Source: Marimonas lutisalis (lineage in GTDB: Bacteria; Pseudomonadota; Alphaproteobacteria; Rhodobacterales; Rhodobacteraceae). Taken from it: a DNA stretch of 64,000 nucleotides. Shown one piece after another: positions 53,368 through 62,718 of the stretch (its first letter is position 1; each line of letters begins with the position of its first letter). The DNA is taken from contig NZ_SKCI01000004.1 in assembly GCF_005434965.1 (NCBI RefSeq), positions 310,001 through 374,000 of the forward strand, written 5' to 3'. The notes below the pieces were generated by a model. That model was not told where the DNA came from. It searched no databases and saw nothing but the letters and a program-made list of their open reading frames with translations. The translations under genes and the position numbers were made by a program.

Positions 53368-54054
53368 ATGAAAGAAGGCCCTGACATATCCCGCATCGGC
53401 GCCATGCTGGGCGATCCGGCGCGCGCCAACATCCTGACCGCGCTGATGAGCGGCAAGGCCCTGACCGCAGGCGAGCTTGCCTACGAGGCCGGGATTACCC
53501 CGGCGACGGCTTCGGGCCACCTGCGCAAACTGGAAGAGTCGGGCCTGATCCTCCCGCGCAAACAGGGCCGGCACCGCTACTTCACCCTCGCCGGGGACGA
53601 AGTGGCCCACGCGCTCGAGACGTTGATGGGCCTGGCGGCCGAGCGCGGGCACCTGCGCAGCCGCATTGGCCCGCGTGATCCCGATCTGCGTGCGGCGCGT
53701 GTCTGCTACGATCACATGGCCGGCACTGCAGGCGTACGCATCTTCGACAGTCTGCTGGGGCGTGGCCTGCTCGAACTCGGAGGCACGGGGGTCTCCCTCA
53801 CCGGTCCGGGGCGCGCCTGGGCCACCGCCTTCGGCATCGATCTCGCCCCGCTCGAATCCGCTCGTCGGCCGCTCTGCCGCACCTGCCTCGACTGGAGCGA
53901 GCGGCGCACCCACCTGGCGGGCAGTCTCGGCGCGGCGATCCTCGCAAACCTTCAGGCCCGGCGCTGGGCGCAGCGCCTACAGAACAGCCGGGTGATATCG
54001 TTTTCAGATGACGGACGGGCCGGGTTCGAAACCCATTTCCCCCTGGCAAACTGA
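53368..54054 (+). CDS. ArsR-family winged-helix regulator
   Basis: 228 residues from ATG 53368; an earlier ATG at 53347 is possible, and the one at 53302 lies in the palindrome. ISRIGAMLGDPARANILTALMSGKALTAGELAYEAGITPATASGHLRKLEESGLI is the HTH, and KQGRHRYFTLAG the wing. The extra C-terminal domain (about 90-228) has CRTCLDWSERRTHLAG, which could bind metal, as in related larger ArsR proteins. It probably represses the divergent NIPSNAP-ABM operon and itself. Confidence 0.9.
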   Translation: MKEGPDISRIGAMLGDPARANILTALMSGKALTAGELAYEAGITPATASGHLRKLEESGLILPRKQGRHRYFTLAGDEVAHALETLMGLAAERGHLRSRIGPRDPDLRAARVCYDHMAGTAGVRIFDSLLGRGLLELGGTGVSLTGPGRAWATAFGIDLAPLESARRPLCRTCLDWSERRTHLAGSLGAAILANLQARRWAQRLQNSRVISFSDDGRAGFETHFPLAN

Positions 54055-54059
54055 TCGGC

Positions 54060-54818
54060 TCAAACCTCGCCCAGGCGCCGCACCAGCCGGTCCAGCCCGG
54101 CGCGCAGCGCCTCATAGCACCCCGCTTCGCCCAAATGCTCGCGCAGTTCGGCGTTCAATCCTCCCGGTGTGTTGAGCGCGGCCAGCATTCCATCCAGGAC
54201 ACCCTCGCTTCCGATCGGCTCGGCCATCAGGCCGCCGCCAATCAGAAGCCGCAGAAACCGCTCGGCCCCGGCCCTGTCACCGGTGCGTGCCGCGGTCCAT
54301 TCGGCGCCTTCGGCCAGCATCTTCACCACTGGCGACAACATCGCCTGCACTGCCATGAACGCCGCCAGGTCCGCCTCTTGCTCCAGTACGATCACCTCGT
54401 TCGCAACGCCGAATACAGTCTCTACCAAGGCCGAACCCGGGCAGCACAAAACCGGTGAACCACCATGTGCGATCGCTGGGAAGGGGATCACCACCGCCTC
54501 GGCCCGCGCCGGGGCGACCATATCCGCCAGGGACTGCCGCGAAACCCCGGCCATGAACGAAACAACCCGCTGCCCCCTGCGGAATGGAAGCTGGCGCAAC
54601 ACCTCTTCCGCCACCTCGGCCATCAGCGCGACGAAAACCACGTCGCTGTCCTCGATCACCGCTGCATTCGTGCCCACCCGCACATTGGCGAACGTATCGG
54701 CCAGCCGCGCCGACACATCGCGCGAACGCTCCGAGACGATGATGTCATGCCCGTCGCCCGCGATCCCCTCGACCACCGCAGCGGCGATGGCGCCCGTGCC
54801 GATCACCCCGATCCGCAT
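54060..54818 (-). CDS. NAD(P)-binding reductase, pyrroline-5-carboxylate reductase-like
   Basis: 252 residues. The N-terminal Rossmann fold is IGVIGTGAIAAAVVEGIAGDGHDIIVSERS. Further similarity to ProC: VVSFMAGVSRQSLADMV and a C-terminal helical dimer domain with GGGLMAEPIGSEGVLDGMLAALNTPGGLNAELREHL. Its start overlaps the flavin oxidoreductase stop (TGATG), so it is translated with that gene. It probably reduces an imine or pyrroline made by the upstream enzyme; it may not be the housekeeping ProC. Confidence 0.85.
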   Translation of the reverse strand: MRIGVIGTGAIAAAVVEGIAGDGHDIIVSERSRDVSARLADTFANVRVGTNAAVIEDSDVVFVALMAEVAEEVLRQLPFRRGQRVVSFMAGVSRQSLADMVAPARAEAVVIPFPAIAHGGSPVLCCPGSALVETVFGVANEVIVLEQEADLAAFMAVQAMLSPVVKMLAEGAEWTAARTGDRAGAERFLRLLIGGGLMAEPIGSEGVLDGMLAALNTPGGLNAELREHLGEAGCYEALRAGLDRLVRRLGEV

Positions 54819-56863
54819 CAGATGTCCTTCATCAGCCGCAGCGCATCATGGATTGCCGCATGGGTATTGCGGGCGCTCACCGCATCACCGATCCGGTAAA
54901 GCATGAATGCACCGTCCGGGTTGCGCTCCACCTTTTGCGGCCGTCCGGCGATCAGCGCCTCGTAGTCCACCTCGCCCAGGTTGCGGCTAATCGGCAGCAG
55001 ATCGAAATAGAGATCGTCCAGCGGCATCGTGCCATAGTTGACCACGACCTGGTTATAGTACCGGTCCTCGACCAGGTCCGAGTAATCCGTGCCGATCCGC
55101 GCCCGCAAACGGTTGCCATCGCGCTCCACCGCGATCAGGCGCCGGGTCACCGTGAATGTCACGTCACGCCCCTGCAGCGCGCGCATGTAGGGCACCAGGT
55201 TCATGCCCATGATCGCCGGGGCGAAAGTCCGGTCGGGCGTCATCACCTCGGCCCTGGCGCCTGCCTCGGCCACCACCTCCGCCGCCATCAGCGCCGGATG
55301 ATCGCCCGCTTCGTCATAAATCAGTACGTTTTCCCCCGGCGTCACATCGCCAGCGATCAGATCCCAGGCGCTGACCACATGCTCGGCCTCTCCCTTCTGC
55401 TCGTGCAACGTCAGGTTCGGCAGGCCGCCCGTCGCGACGATCACCACATCGGGGCTCAGCGCGGTCACGTCCGCCGCCTCGGCCCAGCTGTTGAAACGGA
55501 ACTCCACATCCCGCGCGGCACATTGCGCCATGCGCCAGTCGATGATGCCGATCATCTCGCGCCGCCGGGCATTCTGCGCCGTCAATCGCACCTGGCCACC
55601 CGGATCGGGCTGGGCCTCGAAGACCGTCACGCGATGGCCGCGCTCTGCCGCCACCCGCGCGGCTTCCAGTCCTCCGGGGCCGGCGCCCACGATCACCACG
55701 CGCTTCTGCGCGCCGGCGGGCGTGATCTCATGCGGCAGGCTCAACTCACGCCCGGTGACCGGGTTATGAATGCAAAGCGCCTCACCCGCGCCATAGATCC
55801 TATCCAGGCAATAGGTCGCGCCGACACAGGGCCGGATATCATCCTCGCGCCCCTCCTTGATCTTCTGCACGATCAGCGGGTCCGCCATGTGGGCCCTCGT
55901 CATGCCAACCATGTCCACCAATCCGTTCGCCACCGCATGCCGCGCCGTCGCGACGTCGGGGATGCGCGCGGCATGAAACACCGGCATGCCGGTTTCCGCA
56001 CGCACCGCGCCGGCCAGGTCAAGATGCGGCGCGCTGCGCATCCCCTGCACCGGGATCATGTCGGTCATCGCCGGGTCGGTATGGATGCGGCCCCGGTTGA
56101 CGTTGAAATAGTCCACCAGCCCGCTCGCTTTCAGCACCCTGGCGATCTCCAGTCCCTCCTCAGGCGTGATCCCGCCCGCCTCGGCCTCGTCCGCGCCCAT
56201 CCTGATCCCCAGGACAAACTCGTCGCCAACCCGCTCCCGTACTTTGCCCAGGACGTCCAGGGTCAGCCGCAACCTGTCTTCCAGCGCTTCGCCACCATAA
56301 GGCCCCTCCAGCCGGTTGGTCAGTGGTGACATGAACTGGTCCAGCAGGTGCCCGTGGGCAATGATCTCGACCCCGTCCATGCCGCCCGCTTTCATCCGCT
56401 CGGCCGCATCGGCGAAATCGCCGATGATGCGCTCGATATCCCACGGCTCGGCGCGCTTCGGAAAGGACCGGTGCGCCGGTTCGCGGTCATGGGTCGAGCT
56501 GACCGAAGGCAGCCAGTCGCCCTTGTCCCAGCCCGTTCTCCGGCCAAGATGGGTCAGCTGGATCATCGCCGCGCAGCCGTGTTCGCGCAGCGCATCGGTC
56601 AGGCGCCGGATCCAGGGTACGACCTCGTCCTTGTAGGCGAGAACATTGTTGAAGGCCGGCGGGCTATCCTTCGACACCGCCGCGGACCCGGCGGTCAGCG
56701 CAAGCGCGACACCGCCCTTCGCCCTTGCCTCGTGATAAGCCCTGTAACGGTCCTTGGGCATGCCCTCTTCCGGATAGGCCGGCTCGTGCGCGGTGGTCAT
56801 GATCCGGTTTCTCAGCGTGAGGTGCTTGAGCCGGTAGGGCTGCAACAGGGGATCGGTCGACAT
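54818..56863 (-). CDS. NADH:flavin oxidoreductase / FAD-dependent N-demethylase-like (OYE-2,4-dienoyl-CoA reductase type)
   Basis: 681 residues from ATG 56863 (an in-frame GTG two codons upstream is less likely; GGGAG lies 10 bases before the ATG). An Old-Yellow-Enzyme TIM barrel (1-370) binds FMN; a Rossmann half (VVIVGAGPGGLEAARVAAERGHRVTVFEA) binds FAD and NAD(P)H. The [4Fe-4S] motif of this architecture is altered: Cys346, Ala349, Cys352, Cys364, so one of the four usual Cys is Ala. Relatives include trimethylamine dehydrogenase and N-methylproline demethylase; the ProC-like partner fits the latter. Confidence 0.88.
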   Translation of the reverse strand: MSTDPLLQPYRLKHLTLRNRIMTTAHEPAYPEEGMPKDRYRAYHEARAKGGVALALTAGSAAVSKDSPPAFNNVLAYKDEVVPWIRRLTDALREHGCAAMIQLTHLGRRTGWDKGDWLPSVSSTHDREPAHRSFPKRAEPWDIERIIGDFADAAERMKAGGMDGVEIIAHGHLLDQFMSPLTNRLEGPYGGEALEDRLRLTLDVLGKVRERVGDEFVLGIRMGADEAEAGGITPEEGLEIARVLKASGLVDYFNVNRGRIHTDPAMTDMIPVQGMRSAPHLDLAGAVRAETGMPVFHAARIPDVATARHAVANGLVDMVGMTRAHMADPLIVQKIKEGREDDIRPCVGATYCLDRIYGAGEALCIHNPVTGRELSLPHEITPAGAQKRVVIVGAGPGGLEAARVAAERGHRVTVFEAQPDPGGQVRLTAQNARRREMIGIIDWRMAQCAARDVEFRFNSWAEAADVTALSPDVVIVATGGLPNLTLHEQKGEAEHVVSAWDLIAGDVTPGENVLIYDEAGDHPALMAAEVVAEAGARAEVMTPDRTFAPAIMGMNLVPYMRALQGRDVTFTVTRRLIAVERDGNRLRARIGTDYSDLVEDRYYNQVVVNYGTMPLDDLYFDLLPISRNLGEVDYEALIAGRPQKVERNPDGAFMLYRIGDAVSARNTHAAIHDALRLMKDI

Positions 56864-56974
56864 GGGCACAGGGCTCCCGGCTGATGGTCTGGACTGTGGT
56901 GAGCCTAACCTCGGCGTCCGGCAAATGTCAGCCCGATTGCGACATATCAGGTTTTGCGCCGCGCATACGCGCGT

Positions 56975-57017
56975 CGCCCGGCGGAACGGGGCGGGTGGGT
57001 GGGCGTTCCGCCGGGCG
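56975..57017. repeat. Perfect 13-bp hairpin with the same G-quadruplex-capable loop
   Basis: CGCCCGGCGGAAC (56975-56987) pairs perfectly with 57005-57017. The loop 56988-57004 is GGGGCGGGTGGGTGGGC, identical to the loop at 247-263 although the stems differ. It begins 9 bases after the agmatinase-family stop, as expected of a transcription end for that minus-strand operon, and precedes the flavin oxidoreductase start. Confidence 0.85.
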
Positions 57018-57026
57018 GGCGCGGTA

Positions 57027-57989
57027 TCAATCTGGCGCCCCCGTCACCATCTGGCAGAGCAGTTCGAACATGATCGACACGCCCAGGAAGGCTGTGCCAC
57101 CCGACGGGTCGAACGGGGGCGACACCTCGACCATGTCGGCGCCGACGATCCGGACACCCTCAAGCCCGCGCACCACCTGCAGCGCCTGGTAGGAGTTGGG
57201 GCCGCCGACCTCGGGTGTGCCGGTGCCGGGGGCAAAGGTGGGATCTACGAAATCGATGTCGTAGGAAACATAGGTGTCCAAGTCTCCCACGATGTCGCGC
57301 GCCTCGGCCATCACGTCCTCGGGTCCGCGGGCATGGAACTCTTCGATCGGGATGATGCGGATACCCTCTGATCGGGCGAAATCGCGGTCCTCGCTGTCAT
57401 ATTGCGTGCCACGGATGCCAATCTGCACCACACGTTTCGGATCCAGCAGGCCTTCCTCGACCGCGCGGCGGAACGGTGTGCCATGGGTGTACATCGTGCC
57501 GCCGAAATACGAATGGTAAAGGTCGGTATGGCTGTCGAAATGCACCATGCCCACGGGGCCACCCGCCGCCACGGCGCGCAGGATCGGCAGCGATGACAGG
57601 TGATCGCCCCCGGCCGTCAGCGGCCGGATGCCCGCGCCGATGACCCGCGCGTAGAATTCCGTGATCCGCTCCATCGAATCGGCGATGTCGGCCGGGTTCG
57701 GACCCACGTCACCCAGATCGGCGCAGTTCATCGCCTCGAAGGGGCGCACGCCGCTCACCGGGTGCTCGGCCCGGATCATGGTCGAGGCATCGCGCAGTTG
57801 CCGCGGTCCGTGGCGCGGACCGGGGCGATTGGTCGTGCCCGAATCCCACGGCACGCCGATCAGGCCGATGTCCACCTCGGAAAACCTTTCGTGACCGGGC
57901 GGCACATAGGGCAGCCGCATGAACGCCGGCACACCGGCAAAGCGGGGCAGGTCGAACCCGCTCACCGGGTGAAAAAACGCGTCGCTCAT
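57027..57989 (-). CDS. Agmatinase-family (ureohydrolase) protein
   Basis: 320 residues from ATG 57989 (GGAGG seven bases upstream), overlapping the NlpC/P60 stop as ATGA. Mn2+ ligands are all visible: GGDHLSS, HFDSHTD and SYDIDFVDP. The family hydrolyses agmatine, guanidinobutyrate or related guanidino compounds to urea and an amine. The conservative motif AHPVSGVRPFEAMNCADLGDV is typical of SpeB-like members. The exact guanidino substrate cannot be read from sequence. It lies at the end of the aminopeptidase-NlpC run, so the substrate could be an amino acid from that route. Confidence 0.92.
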   Translation of the reverse strand: MSDAFFHPVSGFDLPRFAGVPAFMRLPYVPPGHERFSEVDIGLIGVPWDSGTTNRPGPRHGPRQLRDASTMIRAEHPVSGVRPFEAMNCADLGDVGPNPADIADSMERITEFYARVIGAGIRPLTAGGDHLSSLPILRAVAAGGPVGMVHFDSHTDLYHSYFGGTMYTHGTPFRRAVEEGLLDPKRVVQIGIRGTQYDSEDRDFARSEGIRIIPIEEFHARGPEDVMAEARDIVGDLDTYVSYDIDFVDPTFAPGTGTPEVGGPNSYQALQVVRGLEGVRIVGADMVEVSPPFDPSGGTAFLGVSIMFELLCQMVTGAPD

Positions 57990-58818
57990 GGCCAATCCTC
58001 CAATCGTTTGCGCGCGGTGACCGGCCCGTCGCCCTGCGCCGCGATCCGCGCAATGGCCTCCTCCAGCCCCTCAAAAGCCACCGCCATGTGATGGGCATTG
58101 GCGTGCAGGATCATCACGTGATCGACAACCCAGGCCACATGCCCCTTCCAGAAGAGCAGGTCGCCGCGTTGTAAGGGTGCGTCGGGGGCAAGCGTCCGGC
58201 CCAGTCCGGCCTCCTGCATGTCGCTGTCCCCGGGGCAGGCGATACCGCAGGCCAGGCAGGCCACCTGCACCAGCCCCGAACAATCGATGCCAAAGCCCGA
58301 ATTGCCGCCCCACAGATAGGGCGTGCCCAGGAAGCGCTCGGCCACGTCCACCGGATCGGTTTCGCGCCGGTCCACCGGCGCCAGGTGCACCTTGGGCACG
58401 AAACCCCGCGTGGTTTCCAGGAACCGGCCGAACTCGCCCACCACCTGCAGCCGGCTGCCAAGGCTCAGCGTGCCTGTCTCGTGCGTCTTGAAATCGGGCT
58501 TGGGGTAAAGATGCGTGCTGCGCACGGCAACGCGGTGGGTCACCGCCTCGGGCGCGCGCAGCGCCGCGTCTGGCAGATAGCCCACATATCCATCCGCCGC
58601 GGCCTGCACAAAGGCCCAGCCCTGCCGCGTCTCGTAAACCGTCACGTCCGCGCCCGCCACCAGCTGCCGTTCCCTGCGTCCGCCGGGGGCGTCCAGCAGG
58701 TCGGCCACTGGCACGTCCACCTGTCGCGCCTCACCCCTAACATACTGCGCGGCCTCGACCCGCCCGCGCAAATGCGCCGCGGCCACGCGGCCATTGGCCG
58801 GGGTGAGGCGGCGGTCGC

Positions 58819-58822
<4 letters not shown>
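57986..58822 (-). CDS. NlpC/P60 cysteine peptidase with SH3 domains (YkfC-like)
   Basis: 278 residues; GTG start overlapping the aminopeptidase stop (GTGA). No signal peptide, so cytosolic. Two SH3-like domains (about 40-90 and 95-150) precede the NlpC/P60 domain with Cys181 (GIDCSGLVQ), His228 (KGHVAWV) and His240. The layout matches YkfC-type gamma-D-glutamyl-L-diamino acid endopeptidases, which cut recycled murein peptides. The M17 aminopeptidase encoded just upstream would finish the job. Confidence 0.93.
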
Positions 58823-60204
<1,382 letters not shown>

Positions 60205-60281
60205 CCGGGCGGCTCTCCTTGGCTGGGTGTTCCGCCGTCAGCCTAGCCCCTTCCGCGCCGCCTGCAAGCCTGCAACGCGGC

Positions 60282-60665
60282 TCAGATCGAAAGATCCTGC
60301 AAATCCCAGATCTCCGTCAGCGAGCGTTCCCCGATCCGCACCAGCCGCGCCAGAACGGCGGCCAGCGCGATGTCGTCGCAATGATCCAGGCAGGCGATCA
60401 CGTCGCGCGCGACATCAGCCAGCAACTGCATGCCCACCTGTTCGGCGATCGCCCCGATCGACCGCGCACTCTTGCGCATCTCTTCGCGCCGGTGCTGACG
60501 ATACAGTTTCTCGGTATGCGCAAGCCTGATGGCCAACTCCTCCATCGCGCGGCAGACGACATCCTCGGCCGCGGAATCACCCAACTGCCGGTACAGGTCT
60601 TCCAGCTTGCCGGCATCCACCTCAACCGCTTCGTTCTGGGCCAGAACGGCAACCTCTTCCAACAT
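60282..60665 (-). CDS. Small helical protein of unknown function (HPt-like pattern without His)
   Basis: 127 residues, all-helical by eye, GAGGGTGAG before the ATG. The segment MRKSARSIGAIAEQVGMQLLADVARDVIACL has the spacing of an HPt helix (A-H-x-L-K-G-x-A-x-x-x-G), but Ser replaces the phospho-His, so if related it could not carry phosphate. I do not recognise a family. It is divergent from the carbonic anhydrase gene. Confidence 0.7.
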   Translation of the reverse strand: MLEEVAVLAQNEAVEVDAGKLEDLYRQLGDSAAEDVVCRAMEELAIRLAHTEKLYRQHRREEMRKSARSIGAIAEQVGMQLLADVARDVIACLDHCDDIALAAVLARLVRIGERSLTEIWDLQDLSI

Positions 60666-60818
60666 CTCACCCTCATTGCTTCACGCCCCCACGGCGTGTC
60701 GGGACTATCACCCCGCGCCCTTCCCAAAAGGTTTATCCGAGCGCGCGTTTTCTCTCGAATTCTTGGCGAATACCCGGTATTCAATCCCGAAAACCGGCCC
60801 AGACCGAAGAGGGACAAT

Positions 60819-61466
60819 TTGCAAAACGCCAAGCCGCTGCCGTCCTACCTGATCCAGCGTTATCACGGCTGGAAAGCGACGACCTACAAGGACAACGAGG
60901 CCTGGTATCGTCGCCTCGCCGACGAAGGTCAGCATCCGCGCGCGATGATCATCTCGTGCTGCGATTCCCGGGTACATGTCACCTCGATCTTCGGTGCCGA
61001 CCAGGGCGAGTTCTTCATTCACCGCAACATTGCCAACCTGGTGCCGCCGCACAAACCCGACGGGCTCCAGCACGGCACCTCGGCGGCGGTCGAATACGCG
61101 GTTACCGCGCTCAAGGTCGCCCATGTCATCGTCATGGGCCATTCCAACTGCGGAGGCGTGCAGGGCTGCCTCGACATGTGCTCGGGCAACGCGCCCGAGC
61201 TGGAAGAGAAATCCAGCTTCGTCGGCCGCTGGATGGACATCCTGCGCCCGGGCTACGAGCGGGTGAAATCCTCGCCCGAGGCCGAACGCGCCCGCGCGCT
61301 GGAAAAGCAGGCGGTGCTGGTCTCGCTCGAAAACCTGATGACCTTCCCTTTCGTCAAATCCGAGGTCGAAAGCGGCCGGCTGTCCATTCACGGCCTGTGG
61401 AATGACATCGGAGAAGGCACGGTTGAACAATACCTGCCCGATCAGAAGACCTTCCAGCCGGTCTGA
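60819..61466 (+). CDS. Beta-carbonic anhydrase
   Basis: 215 residues started at TTG 60819 (GAGGGA five bases upstream); the open frame extends far upstream but without similarity. Zinc ligands are Cys47 (ISCCDSR), His108 and Cys111 (GHSNCGG), with the Asp49/Arg51 dyad. HRNIANLVPP and SAAVEYAVTALKV are standard for the bacterial clade. It interconverts CO2 and bicarbonate in the cytosol for carboxylases and pH balance. It is preceded by the small unknown gene on the opposite strand. Confidence 0.95.
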   Translation: MQNAKPLPSYLIQRYHGWKATTYKDNEAWYRRLADEGQHPRAMIISCCDSRVHVTSIFGADQGEFFIHRNIANLVPPHKPDGLQHGTSAAVEYAVTALKVAHVIVMGHSNCGGVQGCLDMCSGNAPELEEKSSFVGRWMDILRPGYERVKSSPEAERARALEKQAVLVSLENLMTFPFVKSEVESGRLSIHGLWNDIGEGTVEQYLPDQKTFQPV

Positions 61467-61620
61467 GAACGAACTCTCTAAATTTATTTCCGCGCCAAAC
61501 GAACGCCCGCGCTGCGCGCAGCGTCAAGGCGTCGGTTTTCCGAAGTTGCATGAATCGGGTCGACCTCCTAGGATTTTCTCAGGGGACTGGTAATTCACAT
61601 ACGCAAAGGAGTACTGCGCA

Positions 61621-62676
61621 ATGAGAACCCTGATACATACCCTCACCGCCCTGTCCATGTTGGCCATAGCCAGTCCCGCTCTGGCGCAGGACGAAATCCG
61701 CACCGAAACCGTGCGCTTTGCCGCCGGCGCGTCCGGGACCAGCATCAAGGATCGGATCACCGGTTATGAATCCGTCTCCTACAAGCTCGGCGCCGAGGCC
61801 GGTCAGACGCTGAGCGTTTCGCTCGCCCCCAGCAACCTCGCCACCTATTTCAACGTCTACGCCCCCGGCAGCGGCCCGGGCGACCAGGCGCTTGCCAACG
61901 GGTCGATGACGCCCGTGCTCAACCGCTACGAAGGCACGCTGCCCACGTCCGGCGAATACACGATCTCGGTCTACATGATGCGCTCGGCCGCGCGCCGGAA
62001 CGAGGTGTCCGATTACACGCTCGACGTCTCGATCACCGGCGCCACAGGCGCGACCGTGCAATCCGATTACGCCGACGGGCTTCAGGGCGGCCCCGATTAC
62101 TGGCGCGTGAACACGTCGGGCGGAGGCCTCAACATGCGCGCGGCACCTTCGTCGGGCTCGGGCGTGGTCACGCAGGTGGCCAATGGCACCAACCTGCGCA
62201 ATCTCGGCTGCCGCATGGCCGAAGGCCGCCGCTGGTGTCGCGTCGCCACCCTGGCCGACCCGGGATCGGAAGGCTGGGTTGCCGGTGACTTCCTGGTCGA
62301 GGGCAGCGCCCAGGCCAGCGCGCCGGCGCAAACCCAGCATCACACCGCAGGCCAGGCCGGCGGCTCTTCGGATGTGCGCGTCCGCTTCGCCGCTGGCACC
62401 ACCGGGACCGAGCTTACCGGCGCGCTGGCGCCCGGCGAATCGCGCCGCTACCTGATCGGGGCCGGCAAGAACCAGTTCCTCTACGTGCGCGTCGCCGCGC
62501 GTGGCCCGGGGCTCTCCTACCAGATCTTCAACCCCGACCGCAGCTTCCTGCTCGAGGCCATGGACCCGGCGCAGGAATACCGCGGCCAGCTCTGGCAATC
62601 GGGCGATCACGCGATCGAGGTGATCAACCGCGGCAACGCGCCCGCCGAGTACAACATCATCATCGGGATCGAATGA
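61621..62676 (+). CDS. Secreted protein with SH3 domain and two beta-sandwich (PPC-like) repeats
   Basis: 351 residues, signal peptide ending ALAQD, AAGGAG upstream. Two related halves, each starting VRFAAGxxGTxxxxxI or L, then SVSYKL or RRYLIGAG, and ending with an ILFNP/VYAP-type strand pair, look like bacterial pre-peptidase C-terminal domains. Between them (about 155-215) lies an SH3 domain, LNMRAAPSSGSGVVTQVANGTNLRNLGCRMAEGRRWCRV, with two Cys able to form a disulfide. It is probably periplasmic and may bind the cell wall. Confidence 0.85.
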   Translation: MRTLIHTLTALSMLAIASPALAQDEIRTETVRFAAGASGTSIKDRITGYESVSYKLGAEAGQTLSVSLAPSNLATYFNVYAPGSGPGDQALANGSMTPVLNRYEGTLPTSGEYTISVYMMRSAARRNEVSDYTLDVSITGATGATVQSDYADGLQGGPDYWRVNTSGGGLNMRAAPSSGSGVVTQVANGTNLRNLGCRMAEGRRWCRVATLADPGSEGWVAGDFLVEGSAQASAPAQTQHHTAGQAGGSSDVRVRFAAGTTGTELTGALAPGESRRYLIGAGKNQFLYVRVAARGPGLSYQIFNPDRSFLLEAMDPAQEYRGQLWQSGDHAIEVINRGNAPAEYNIIIGIE

Positions 62677-62682
62677 TGGCGC

Positions 62683-62708
62683 CGCCGCGCCGGAAAACCG
62701 GCGCGGCG
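62683..62708. terminator. Bidirectional hairpin between convergent genes
   Basis: CGCCGCGCCGG / CCGGCGCGGCG, 11-bp stem with an AAAA loop, 6 bases after the SH3-protein stop and 10 beyond the DUF4139 stop. Confidence 0.75.
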
Positions 62709-62718
62709 CAGCTCCCGC

